A stretch of 39,987 nt of DNA, taken from NCBI GenBank assembly GCA_017856205.1, contig JAFMFL010000004.1, positions 1 to 39,987 of the forward strand. Direction: 5' to 3'. Position numbers and translations under genes: made by a program. Positions 26,125 to 34,099 of the stretch are shown here, in pieces; positions within the stretch are counted from its first letter, which is position 1; each line of letters opens with the position of its first letter. The notes beneath the pieces were generated by a model, which ran no database searches, was not told where the DNA came from, and worked only from the letters and a program-made list of their open reading frames with translations. This DNA is from Flavobacteriaceae bacterium (GTDB lineage: Bacteria; Bacteroidota; Bacteroidia; Flavobacteriales; Flavobacteriaceae).

Positions 26125-27282
26125 ATGGGAAAAGAACACGTTCAAATTTTTGACACCACTTTGCGCGACGGTGAACAAGTGCCTGGTTGTAAGCTAAACA
26201 AGGAACAAAAGTTGATTCTTGCTAAACGTCTAGATGTCCTTGGTGTTGATATTATTGAAGCTGGATTTCCCATTTCCTCTCCGGGTGATTTTGAAGCCGT
26301 TAGCGACGTAGCCAAAACAGTAGAAAATGCTATTGTTTGTGGACTTACACGTGCAGTTCAAAAAGATATTGAAGTAGCAGCAGAGGCATTAAAACCTGCC
26401 AAACGTGCAAGAATTCACACTGGAATTGGCACTTCAGATTCGCATATCGAACATAAATTTCGCTCTACTCGCGAAAAAATCATTGAGCGTGGTGTCGCTG
26501 CTGTAAAATATGCTAAAACGTTTGTTGAAGATATTGAGTTTTATGCCGAGGATGCGGGAAGAACAGACAACGCCTATCTAGCACAAGTATGCGAAGCCAT
26601 GATACAGGCAGGAGCTACCGTTTTAAATATCCCCGATACCACAGGATATTGCCTTCCTGAAGAATACGGAGCCAAAATAAAATACTTAATGGAGCATGTG
26701 CCTTCTATTCACAAGGCAACGCTTTCGTGTCATTGCCACAACGATTTAGGACTAGCAACCGCAAATTCCATTTCAGGGGTTATTAATGGTGCACGCCAAA
26801 TTGAATGTACCATAAATGGTATTGGTGAGCGTGCTGGAAATACTTCCTTAGAAGAAGTGGTTATGATTATGCGTCAGCACCCAGATTTAGGGCTAGACAC
26901 AAATATCCGAGCACAATTATTATCAGAAACCAGCCGTATGGTTTCCGAAGCGATGGGCATGGTAGTACAACCAAACAAAGCCATTGTGGGTGCAAATGCG
27001 TTTGCACACAGTTCGGGTATTCACCAAGATGGCGTAATCAAAAACCGTGAAACCTATGAGATTATCAACCCTCATGATGTGGGGGTAGATACGTCTTCTA
27101 TCGTACTAACGGCACGAAGCGGTCGTGCCGCACTTGCCTATCGCGCTAAGAACATCGGCATAGAGCTTACAAAAGAAGAACTCGATTTGGCATATGCTAC
27201 TTTTTTAAACTTTGCAGATAGAAAGAAAGAAATTACCGACGACGATATTCCTGAAATCGTAAAAACTGCCGGAATTAGTTAA
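26125..27282 (+). CDS. leuA: 2-isopropylmalate synthase, short form
   Basis: This catalyses the first committed step of leucine synthesis, condensing acetyl-CoA with 2-oxoisovalerate. The 385 residues cover the DmpG-like TIM barrel ([14 protein letters not shown] at about 9-22, metal-binding [12 protein letters not shown], and NGIGERAGN) and the linker subdomains with [10 protein letters not shown]. The roughly 130-residue C-terminal LeuA allosteric domain found in the long enzyme of about 520 residues is missing, so classical leucine feedback is not expected. Position before leuC, leuD and leuB supports IPMS over citramalate or homocitrate synthase, which share this fold. leuC starts six bases after it. 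Confidence 0.92.
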   Translation: MGKEHVQIFDTTLRDGEQVPGCKLNKEQKLILAKRLDVLGVDIIEAGFPISSPGDFEAVSDVAKTVENAIVCGLTRAVQKDIEVAAEALKPAKRARIHTGIGTSDSHIEHKFRSTREKIIERGVAAVKYAKTFVEDIEFYAEDAGRTDNAYLAQVCEAMIQAGATVLNIPDTTGYCLPEEYGAKIKYLMEHVPSIHKATLSCHCHNDLGLATANSISGVINGARQIECTINGIGERAGNTSLEEVVMIMRQHPDLGLDTNIRAQLLSETSRMVSEAMGMVVQPNKAIVGANAFAHSSGIHQDGVIKNRETYEIINPHDVGVDTSSIVLTARSGRAALAYRAKNIGIELTKEELDLAYATFLNFADRKKEITDDDIPEIVKTAGIS

Positions 27283-27288
27283 ACTTAC

Positions 27289-28665
27289 ATGAAGAAAACA
27301 CTTTTTGATAAGGTCTGGGATAGCCACGTGGTGTCATCCGTAGAAAACGGCCCAGACATCTTGTACATTGACAAGCATTTAATCCACGAAGTTACCAGTC
27401 CGCAAGCGTTTAATGTGCTGGATGAAAAAGGGATTCCGCTCTTTAGACCACAGCAAGTTGTAGCTACTGCCGACCATAACGTTCCCACTGAAAATCAGCA
27501 TTTACCCATTCAAGATGCGCTTTCGCGCAAGCAAGTGGCACAACTTTCTGAAAATTGTGAAAAACACAATGTAACACTTTACGGCTTGGGGCACCCCTAT
27601 CAAGGAATTGTTCATGTTATAGGTCCCGAATTGGGCATTACCCAACCCGGAATGACCATGGTTTGTGGCGATAGCCACACTTCTACGCACGGTGCGTTTG
27701 GCACCATTGCATTTGGTATTGGAACAAGCCAAGTAGCACAGGTATTTGCTAGTCAATGCTTGTTGGTGGCAAAGCCAAAAAGTATGCGCGTAATCGTTTC
27801 TGGTGATTTACACCCCGATGTACAGCCTAAAGACGTTATTCTTTACGTTATTTCAAAATTAGGCACCGATGCAGGAACAGGCTACTTTGTAGAGTTCGCT
27901 GGTTCTGTGTTTGAGCAAATGAGTATGGAAGGACGTATGACGGTCTGCAATATGAGTATTGAAATGGGAGCACGTGGCGGTATGATTGCTCCCGACCAAA
28001 CCACTTTTGATTACGTTTCTGGTCGTGAATTTGCACCAAAGGGTGAAGAACTGAAAAACAAAATCGCTTATTGGAAAACCCTCCCAACAGATGAAGGCGC
28101 AATTTTTGACTTAGAGCACCAATTTGATGCAGCCGATATCCGACCCATGATTACCTACGGAACTAATCCGGGCATGGGCGTGAAAATTGGAGATGCAATC
28201 CCAGAATTAGACGATGCTAGCTTTATCAAGTCGTTGAATTATATGGGGCTAAAAGCAGGAAGCAACTTACTTCATATGCCTATTAGTCATGTGTTTATTG
28301 GCAGCTGTACCAACTCTAGAATTGAGGATTTTAGAGCTGCAGCCAACTACGTGGCAGGCAAGCAAAAATCGCCAGACGTATCGGCATTAATCGTTCCGGG
28401 TTCACAACAAGTGGCGAAACAAATTGTAGCAGAAGGATTAGATCGCATCTTTGAAGATGCAGGCTTTGTATTACGTCAACCTGGTTGCTCTGCCTGTTTG
28501 GCAATGAACGATGATAAAATTCCAGCAGGCGCCTATTGCGTTTCTACTTCAAACCGAAACTTTGAAGGACGACAAGGGCAAGGCGCACGAACGCTATTGG
28601 CTAGTCCTGTAACAGCAGCAGCAGCAGCGGTAGCAGGTAAAATTGTAGATGTAACCCAACACTAA
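27289..28665 (+). CDS. leuC: 3-isopropylmalate dehydratase large subunit
   Basis: Large subunit of the [4Fe-4S] isomerase that converts 2-isopropylmalate to 3-isopropylmalate. The 458 residues match LeuC. It has the aconitase-family start [25 protein letters not shown], the cluster Cys in IGSCTNSR and the pair in PGCSACLAM, and the conserved NRNFEGRQG. The last residue's stop codon overlaps the ATG of leuD by one base, so the two subunits are made in step. Confidence 0.97.
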   Translation: MKKTLFDKVWDSHVVSSVENGPDILYIDKHLIHEVTSPQAFNVLDEKGIPLFRPQQVVATADHNVPTENQHLPIQDALSRKQVAQLSENCEKHNVTLYGLGHPYQGIVHVIGPELGITQPGMTMVCGDSHTSTHGAFGTIAFGIGTSQVAQVFASQCLLVAKPKSMRVIVSGDLHPDVQPKDVILYVISKLGTDAGTGYFVEFAGSVFEQMSMEGRMTVCNMSIEMGARGGMIAPDQTTFDYVSGREFAPKGEELKNKIAYWKTLPTDEGAIFDLEHQFDAADIRPMITYGTNPGMGVKIGDAIPELDDASFIKSLNYMGLKAGSNLLHMPISHVFIGSCTNSRIEDFRAAANYVAGKQKSPDVSALIVPGSQQVAKQIVAEGLDRIFEDAGFVLRQPGCSACLAMNDDKIPAGAYCVSTSNRNFEGRQGQGARTLLASPVTAAAAAVAGKIVDVTQH

Positions 28666-29252
28666 TGGAAAAATTTCAAATCTTAGAAAGCGGTATGGTT
28701 CCGCTTACGATAGAAAATGTTGATACGGATCAAATTATTCCGGCTAGGTTTTTAAAAGCTACAGACCGAAAAGGATTTGGCGAAAATCTATTTCGCGATT
28801 GGCGATATACCCCAGACGACAAACCCAAAGCAGATTTCATCCTCAATAATAGTGCTTATGCAGGGCAGATTTTAGTAGCAGGAAACAATTTTGGTTGTGG
28901 GTCTAGCCGTGAGCACGCTGCTTGGGCATTGGCAGATTATGGATTTCGTGTGGTGGTGTCTAGCTTTTTTGCAGATATTTTTAAAGGAAACGCACTAAAC
29001 AATGGCATACTTCCTATTCAGGTTTCACCTGAGCAATTGAAAGCTATATTTGCAGCAATTGATAAAAATCCTGCCACACAAGCCAAAGTTGATTTGGAAG
29101 CGCAAGAACTTTGCGTTCCTGAAGCAGGAATTGTAGTGTCCTTTGAACTTAACGCATATAAAAAAATGTGTTTGCTTAACGGCTATGATGATATTGATTA
29201 TTTGTTAAGCCAAAAGGAAGCTATCAAGGCGTTTGAACTCAATCGCTCCTAA
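28665..29252 (+). CDS. leuD: 3-isopropylmalate dehydratase small subunit
   Basis: The swivelling small subunit that completes the isopropylmalate isomerase active site with LeuC. It has 195 residues, normal length. Hallmarks are [15 protein letters not shown] near the start, [15 protein letters not shown] with substrate-binding Ser/Arg, and [12 protein letters not shown]. Translationally coupled to leuC through a one-base overlap and followed by leuB after 21 bases. Confidence 0.97.
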   Translation: MEKFQILESGMVPLTIENVDTDQIIPARFLKATDRKGFGENLFRDWRYTPDDKPKADFILNNSAYAGQILVAGNNFGCGSSREHAAWALADYGFRVVVSSFFADIFKGNALNNGILPIQVSPEQLKAIFAAIDKNPATQAKVDLEAQELCVPEAGIVVSFELNAYKKMCLLNGYDDIDYLLSQKEAIKAFELNRS

Positions 29253-29273
29253 TAACCTATTGAATAAAAACCG

Positions 29274-30332
29274 ATGAAAAAACAAATTGCAGTACTTCCT
29301 GGAGACGGGATTGGACCCGAAATTGTACAAGAGGCTGTAAAAGTCTTAGATGCAGTTGCCGTAAAATTTGGACACGAGTTTACTTACACCTATGCAGACA
29401 TGGGAGCCGTTGCCATTGACAAAACGGGACAGCCACTTCCCGAAGCCACGCTAAAAGCAAGCTTAGAAAGTGATGCCGTGCTTTTTGGCGCTATTGGCGA
29501 CCCAAAATACGACAACGATCCAACCGCAAAAGTACGCCCGGAGCAAGGATTGCTTGCCATAAGAAAGGCGTTAGGGTTGTTTACTAATATTCGCCCTGTA
29601 AAGACATTTGATGCCTTGTTGCACCAATCTCCACTAAAAGAAGAGCGTGTAAAAGGAACCGATTTTGTGATGTATCGCGAGCTTACTGGCGGTATTTATT
29701 TTGGTGAAAAAACCTTATCGGAAGACCAAAATACAGCATCGGACTTATGTGAGTATACTCGAGCTGAAATTGAGCGCATTGCGCATTTGGCATTTGTTGC
29801 TGCTAGAAAAAGAAGAAATATTCTTACACTAATTGATAAAGCCAATGTATTGGAATCTTCCAGACTGTGGCGTAGGGTAGTAACCGAGTTACATCAAGCG
29901 GAATACAGTGATGTTGAGCTTCGCTTTTTATTTGTGGATAATGCTGCCATGCAAATGATTTTGGCACCTAGCCAGTTTGATGTAATTCTCACCAGCAACC
30001 TTTTTGGAGATATTATTTCTGATGAGGGAAGCGTTATTGGTGGTTCTATTGGATTATTGCCCTCGGCGTCTGTTGGGGCAACGCATGCACTTTTTGAGCC
30101 TATTCACGGATCGTTTCCGCAGGGGGCTGGAAAAGGAATTGCAAATCCTATTGCCATGATTCTTTCTGCAGCAATGATGCTCACGCATTTTGATATGGAC
30201 AAAGAGGCAAATGCCATCACCAATGCTGTTGATTTGGCACTTGCACAAGGTGTTTGTACTCCCGAAGTCTTCCCAGAGGGGAGCTATACTACAAGTGATG
30301 TAGGCGACTTTATCGCGAAAAATATTGCATAA
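29274..30332 (+). CDS. leuB: 3-isopropylmalate dehydrogenase
   Basis: The NAD-dependent decarboxylating dehydrogenase that turns 3-isopropylmalate into 4-methyl-2-oxopentanoate, the leucine precursor. It has 352 residues. The start IAVLPGDGIGPEIV, the substrate segment YRELTGGIYFGE, the metal-binding signature NLFGDIISDEGS followed by GSIGLLPSAS, and FEPIHGSFP with the nucleotide contacts are all present. Last gene of the leuACDB operon; a strong hairpin terminator begins two bases after the stop. The ilv genes of the shared branched-chain pathway are not in the window. Confidence 0.97.
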   Translation: MKKQIAVLPGDGIGPEIVQEAVKVLDAVAVKFGHEFTYTYADMGAVAIDKTGQPLPEATLKASLESDAVLFGAIGDPKYDNDPTAKVRPEQGLLAIRKALGLFTNIRPVKTFDALLHQSPLKEERVKGTDFVMYRELTGGIYFGEKTLSEDQNTASDLCEYTRAEIERIAHLAFVAARKRRNILTLIDKANVLESSRLWRRVVTELHQAEYSDVELRFLFVDNAAMQMILAPSQFDVILTSNLFGDIISDEGSVIGGSIGLLPSASVGATHALFEPIHGSFPQGAGKGIANPIAMILSAAMMLTHFDMDKEANAITNAVDLALAQGVCTPEVFPEGSYTTSDVGDFIAKNIA

Positions 30333-30333
30333 A

Positions 30334-30358
30334 AAAAGGGGCGATAAACGCCCCTTTT
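30334..30358. terminator. Bidirectional terminator between leuB and rpsA
   Basis: A 10-bp perfect stem (AAAAGGGGCG with CGCCCCTTTT) and five-base loop, flanked by A runs on the left and T-rich sequence (TTTTATTTTT) on the right. It can end leuB transcripts rightward and rpsA transcripts leftward. Confidence 0.9.
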
Positions 30359-30377
30359 ATTTTTCTATACATTTGGA

Positions 30378-32243
30378 CTAAGCATCGCCATCCATTTTGC
30401 GCTTTAGGTCTGCCAATGCGTCCAAATCTCCAAGAGTGGATTTTTCTGCATTTTCCGACATTTTGCGCTTAGCAGTTTTAACATTGTCCGCCTCAACTCC
30501 CTTATAAACAGCAGCGTGTGACATTACAACGCGCTTAAAGTCTTTGTTAAATTCAATTACTTTAAACTCAGCTGTTTCGCCTTTAGAAAGTTTTGTGCCG
30601 TCTTGCTTGTCTAGGTGACGTCCAGGAACAAATGCCGTGATGTCGTCGTTCAGCACAATGGTAGCGCCTTTGTCTACGATTTCAGTCAATGCAAGTTCAT
30701 GCACAGTACCTTCAGCATAGGTCTTGGCGTATTTTTCCCAAGGATTGTCCATAGTTTGCTTGTGACCAAGGCTTAATTTACGCCCTTCCACATCAAGTTC
30801 CAGAACAATTACATCCAACTCTTGACCAACAGTAACAACCTCAGAAGGATGCTTTACTTTCTTTGTCCATGACAGGTCAGAGATATAAATTAATCCATCG
30901 ATACCCTCTTCAAGTTCTACAAACACACCAAAGTTCGTGTAGTTGCGTACCACACCTGTGTGCTTAGACCCTAATGGGTATTTGATAGTAATATCTGTCC
31001 AAGGATCTTGTGTTAGTTGCTTGATTCCCAAAGACATTTTACGTTCCTCACGATCAAGATTTAAAATAACCGTTTCAACTTCATCGCCCACTTTCACAAA
31101 ATCTTGAGCAGAGCGCAAATGCGTACTCCAAGACATTTCAGAAACGTGAACAAGCCCCTCAACACCTGGTGCAACCTCAACAAAAGCACCATAATCCGCA
31201 ATAACGGTTACTTTACCTTTGATAGTATCACCTTCTTTCATGGTATCGCCAATAGCTTCCCATGGATGCTGTGTAAGTTGTTTTACACCTAATTGAATAC
31301 GTGACTTATCGTCATCAAAGTCAAGAATTACAACATTTAGTTGTTGCTCTACTTCCAAAATTTCGCTTGGGTGGTTGATACGGTTCCACGATAGATCTGT
31401 AATGTGAACCAACCCGTCAACGCCTCCAAGATCAATGAACACACCGTATGATGTGATGTTTTTCACCGTTCCTTCTAACACCTGGCCTTTTTCAAGCTGC
31501 GCAATGATTTCTTTCTTTTGCTCTTCGATATCCGCCTCAATAAGTGCTTTGTGCGATACCACTACGTTCTTAAATTCATGGTTGATTTTTACAATCTTAA
31601 ATTCCATGTTTTTGTTTACATACTGGTCGTAGTCACGAATAGGCTTTACATCAATTTGTGAGCCTGGTAAGAATGCCTCAATGCCAAATACGTCTACAAT
31701 CATTCCACCTTTGGTGCGGCACTTTACAAATCCTGTTACCACTTCTTGACTGTCATGGGCAGCGTTTACACGATCCCAAGCCATGATAGTGCGCGCCTTG
31801 CGGTGCGACAAAATAAGTTGTCCCGTTTTGTCTTCGCGGGTATCAATCATTACTTCCACCGTATCGCCTACTTTTAGGTCGGGGTTGTAACGAAATTCGT
31901 TAAGTGAAATTACGCCTTCAGATTTGGCGTTAATGTCAATAATCGCCTCGCGGTCTGTCATATGGATTACTTTTCCATGAACAACATCAGATCCTTGCGT
32001 ATCAACAAAATTTTCAGCAACGAGTTTTTCAAACTCTTTTAACTTACCGTCTTCAACAGCTTCAATGCCCTCTTCGTAGTTTTGCCAATCAAAATTGGCT
32101 AAAAATTCATCGGGAGAAACGGTTGGTGTATTGTCTTCTTCTTGTGGGGTTTCTATTGCTTCAGGTTGTACTTCTTCAGTAGCGGTCTGGGTAGGAACAG
32201 CGTCTTCCGTTGCTTCTTCTAGGGGTTGGTTTTCGTCAGCCAT
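30378..32243 (-). CDS. rpsA: 30S ribosomal protein S1
   Basis: The RNA-binding ribosomal protein that helps capture and unfold mRNA, probably of special weight in a lineage that rarely uses Shine-Dalgarno pairing. From the ATG at 32241-32243 it has 621 residues: an acidic Glu/Thr/Pro-rich N-terminus (1-80), then six S1 OB-fold repeats at about 85-148, 165-232, 252-321, 338-407, 425-494 and 511-577, and a charged tail. Repeats 3-5 are the best-formed, with SYGVFIDLGG/DYGAFVEVAPG-like cores. The start eight codons upstream is less like the family. A consensus promoter and about 100 nt of leader precede the gene. Confidence 0.96.
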   Translation of the reverse strand: MADENQPLEEATEDAVPTQTATEEVQPEAIETPQEEDNTPTVSPDEFLANFDWQNYEEGIEAVEDGKLKEFEKLVAENFVDTQGSDVVHGKVIHMTDREAIIDINAKSEGVISLNEFRYNPDLKVGDTVEVMIDTREDKTGQLILSHRKARTIMAWDRVNAAHDSQEVVTGFVKCRTKGGMIVDVFGIEAFLPGSQIDVKPIRDYDQYVNKNMEFKIVKINHEFKNVVVSHKALIEADIEEQKKEIIAQLEKGQVLEGTVKNITSYGVFIDLGGVDGLVHITDLSWNRINHPSEILEVEQQLNVVILDFDDDKSRIQLGVKQLTQHPWEAIGDTMKEGDTIKGKVTVIADYGAFVEVAPGVEGLVHVSEMSWSTHLRSAQDFVKVGDEVETVILNLDREERKMSLGIKQLTQDPWTDITIKYPLGSKHTGVVRNYTNFGVFVELEEGIDGLIYISDLSWTKKVKHPSEVVTVGQELDVIVLELDVEGRKLSLGHKQTMDNPWEKYAKTYAEGTVHELALTEIVDKGATIVLNDDITAFVPGRHLDKQDGTKLSKGETAEFKVIEFNKDFKRVVMSHAAVYKGVEADNVKTAKRKMSENAEKSTLGDLDALADLKRKMDGDA

Positions 32244-32345
32244 GCTGCGGTTATTTGTATTCTGCAAGCTGAGTAAAAAGCGCTGCTGTACAGAAGGGTT
32301 AATTTTTATTTTCTCTCAATATTACTCTAAGGCGCTTCTTAAGAG
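32244..32345 (-). promoter_or_regulatory. rpsA leader with complementary segments
   Basis: The expected untranslated leader is about 100 nt. It holds AGAAGCGC (complement of 32332-32339) facing GCGCTTTT (complement of 32277-32284), and GAGTA just after the first arm facing TACTC just after the second, an order that would make a pseudoknot. It could be where S1 regulates its own translation, as it does in enterobacteria; this is inference. Confidence 0.35.
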
Positions 32346-32350
32346 GTGCG

Positions 32351-32380
32351 CAAATGTACTATTTTTATATATATGGGCAA
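32351..32380 (-). promoter_or_regulatory. Promoter of rpsA
   Basis: On the minus strand TTG (complement of 32378-32380), 19 bases, TACATTTG (complement of 32351-32358): the closest match to the Bacteroidota -33/-7 consensus in the window. It lies between the cmk stop and rpsA, so rpsA is transcribed independently of cmk. Confidence 0.75.
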
Positions 32381-32396
32381 AAGGTTAGCAGAAAAA

Positions 32397-33071
32397 CTAA
32401 ATCCCCATTCGTTTTTTTACCAACGCTAGCACATGGGTTTGTAAGGTTGTAATGCTAAATTCGGCAGCGTTAATAGCAATTGCATCTGTTGCTTGCACCA
32501 ACGGAGAGTCAGCACGTGTGCTATCTAAATGGTCGCGTTGGGTAATATTTTCCAAAATAGCATCAAGCGTAACGCTTGGGTCAGTGCCTTTAAGTTCATC
32601 GTAGCGACGTTGCGCACGGATATTTGCATCAGCAGTTAAAAACAATTTTACGTCGGCATTAGGAAAAACCACCGTGCCGATGTCACGTCCGTCCATAACA
32701 ACATTATGTTGTGCGCCAATAGCGCGTTGTTGCGCCACCAAAAAAGACCGGATAGCAGAAACTGCTGCCACCTGGCTTACCCCGTTTGAAACAGTCATAG
32801 TTCTAATTTCGGTACTGACATCTATGCCATTGAGCAATAAATTGTTGTTATTAAATGTCAATTGAATATCGTCCAAATGAGTTATTAAGGTTTCCGTATC
32901 AAAATGCGTTGGGCTAAGCCAGCCATGTTGTTGCGCAAATAAGGTTACCCCACGATACATAGCACCTGAATCGACATATACAAAACCCAATGCCTGTGCC
33001 AAGGCTTTGGCTAACGTACTTTTCCCTGTAGAAGATGCGCCGTCTATGGCAATGACAAATGGTTTTTTCAT
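32397..33071 (-). CDS. cmk: Cytidylate kinase
   Basis: Phosphorylates CMP and dCMP to the diphosphates, an essential pyrimidine-nucleotide recycling step. The 224 residues match the bacterial CMP kinase family: P-loop AIDGASSTGKST at the N-terminus, YVDSGAMYRG, the inserted NMP-binding region, VVMDGRDIGTVVFP, and RAQRRYDEL in the lid. It overlaps the end of porQ by four bases (ATGA). In E. coli cmk also stands before rpsA, and the same order holds here, though rpsA has its own promoter. Confidence 0.96.
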   Translation of the reverse strand: MKKPFVIAIDGASSTGKSTLAKALAQALGFVYVDSGAMYRGVTLFAQQHGWLSPTHFDTETLITHLDDIQLTFNNNNLLLNGIDVSTEIRTMTVSNGVSQVAAVSAIRSFLVAQQRAIGAQHNVVMDGRDIGTVVFPNADVKLFLTADANIRAQRRYDELKGTDPSVTLDAILENITQRDHLDSTRADSPLVQATDAIAINAAEFSITTLQTHVLALVKKRMGI

Positions 33072-34081
33072 TGTTTTGGCTCTAAGGTTAGTCCCAAAAA
33101 GGTGCGGTTTCCAGCCACGTTATATCTGGCGTGACTTAACTGAAAACGCAATCGACGTAATTGCATGCCCACACCAAACGACAACCCCGAAAAATTCCGC
33201 ACCTCTAAAATACGTAATTCTGCAGCACGCTGTGCGTGATAACCCAAACGAATGGAAAACAAGCCCTCGGGAAACACTTCCACACCAAAAGTAGCATGGC
33301 GCAATACTTTCTTTACCAGTCCCGATTTTTGTTGTGTACTGTTTCCACTCAGGTCGGTAGTAGCTTCTTCAGGATTATCAAAAAGTAGCGGCCATTTGTT
33401 TAAGTGATGTAACGACACATGCCATCGCAGAGGCAAGTGCTCTAAGGCACTAGAAAAGCCAAGTGTTAAGTTAGCAGGAAGGGGTTCAAAAACATCTTCG
33501 TAGGCAGAAAGTTGCTTCCCCAAATGCTGATAGACCAATGCCACTCGAAACGGTTTTCCAATAGGATTATAGTACAAACCAACATCAACAGTTATGCCAG
33601 ATGAAGTGTAGGTGTCCAAATTAGACAAAATGTAGCGCACACGTGCGCCAACGTGTATATTGGGACGCAAAAAATAATGCGAAGAGGCTAATCCAATTGC
33701 TACCTCGCTACCACTAAAATCTGCAGTGGAATTCCCCAGCGCATCGGCACCCTCAAAGGTGCCATAATGGATGTAATTGACATCAAAAACTAGTGCTTTT
33801 GCGCGATTGAGCGTATACGCATACGCAGCAGCACCACGATGAATACCATCAAAGTAGGGCTCATAATTTACCATCAACTGACCCCCGTGTTCACCTCGAA
33901 TGGTTGCTGGGTTAGCAAGTGTGGCACTAATGTCTGTGTCTTGCAAGGTAACGGGATTACCCAATGCCAACTGTCTTGGCGAAGCAGAAAGTTCCAAAAA
34001 ACGGTAGGTAGCATCGCCGCCAATTTGCGCTACTGACGTAGTCAACAAAACCAAAAAACAGCAAACTAAAACCCTCTTCAT
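33068..34081 (-). CDS. porQ: Type IX secretion system protein PorQ
   Basis: An outer-membrane beta-barrel protein of the PorV/PorQ (FadL-like) family that takes part in the type IX secretion system, which exports proteins with C-terminal targeting domains and anchors them at the surface. The 337-residue precursor has a signal peptide (1-19, ending SVAQ), then GGDATYRFLELSASPRQLALGN, the typical start of mature PorQ, followed by alternating beta strands. Position between lon (18 bases upstream) and cmk (overlap of four) agrees with the call. No other T9SS genes lie in the window. Confidence 0.88.
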   Translation of the reverse strand: MKRVLVCCFLVLLTTSVAQIGGDATYRFLELSASPRQLALGNPVTLQDTDISATLANPATIRGEHGGQLMVNYEPYFDGIHRGAAAYAYTLNRAKALVFDVNYIHYGTFEGADALGNSTADFSGSEVAIGLASSHYFLRPNIHVGARVRYILSNLDTYTSSGITVDVGLYYNPIGKPFRVALVYQHLGKQLSAYEDVFEPLPANLTLGFSSALEHLPLRWHVSLHHLNKWPLLFDNPEEATTDLSGNSTQQKSGLVKKVLRHATFGVEVFPEGLFSIRLGYHAQRAAELRILEVRNFSGLSFGVGMQLRRLRFQLSHARYNVAGNRTFLGLTLEPKQ

Positions 34082-34099
34082 TCGTACTAAAAACGTAAG

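Noticed and set aside
30378-32243. Repeats in rpsA considered as a mobile or duplicated element
   Set aside because: They are the six diverged S1 domains of a normal ribosomal protein S1.
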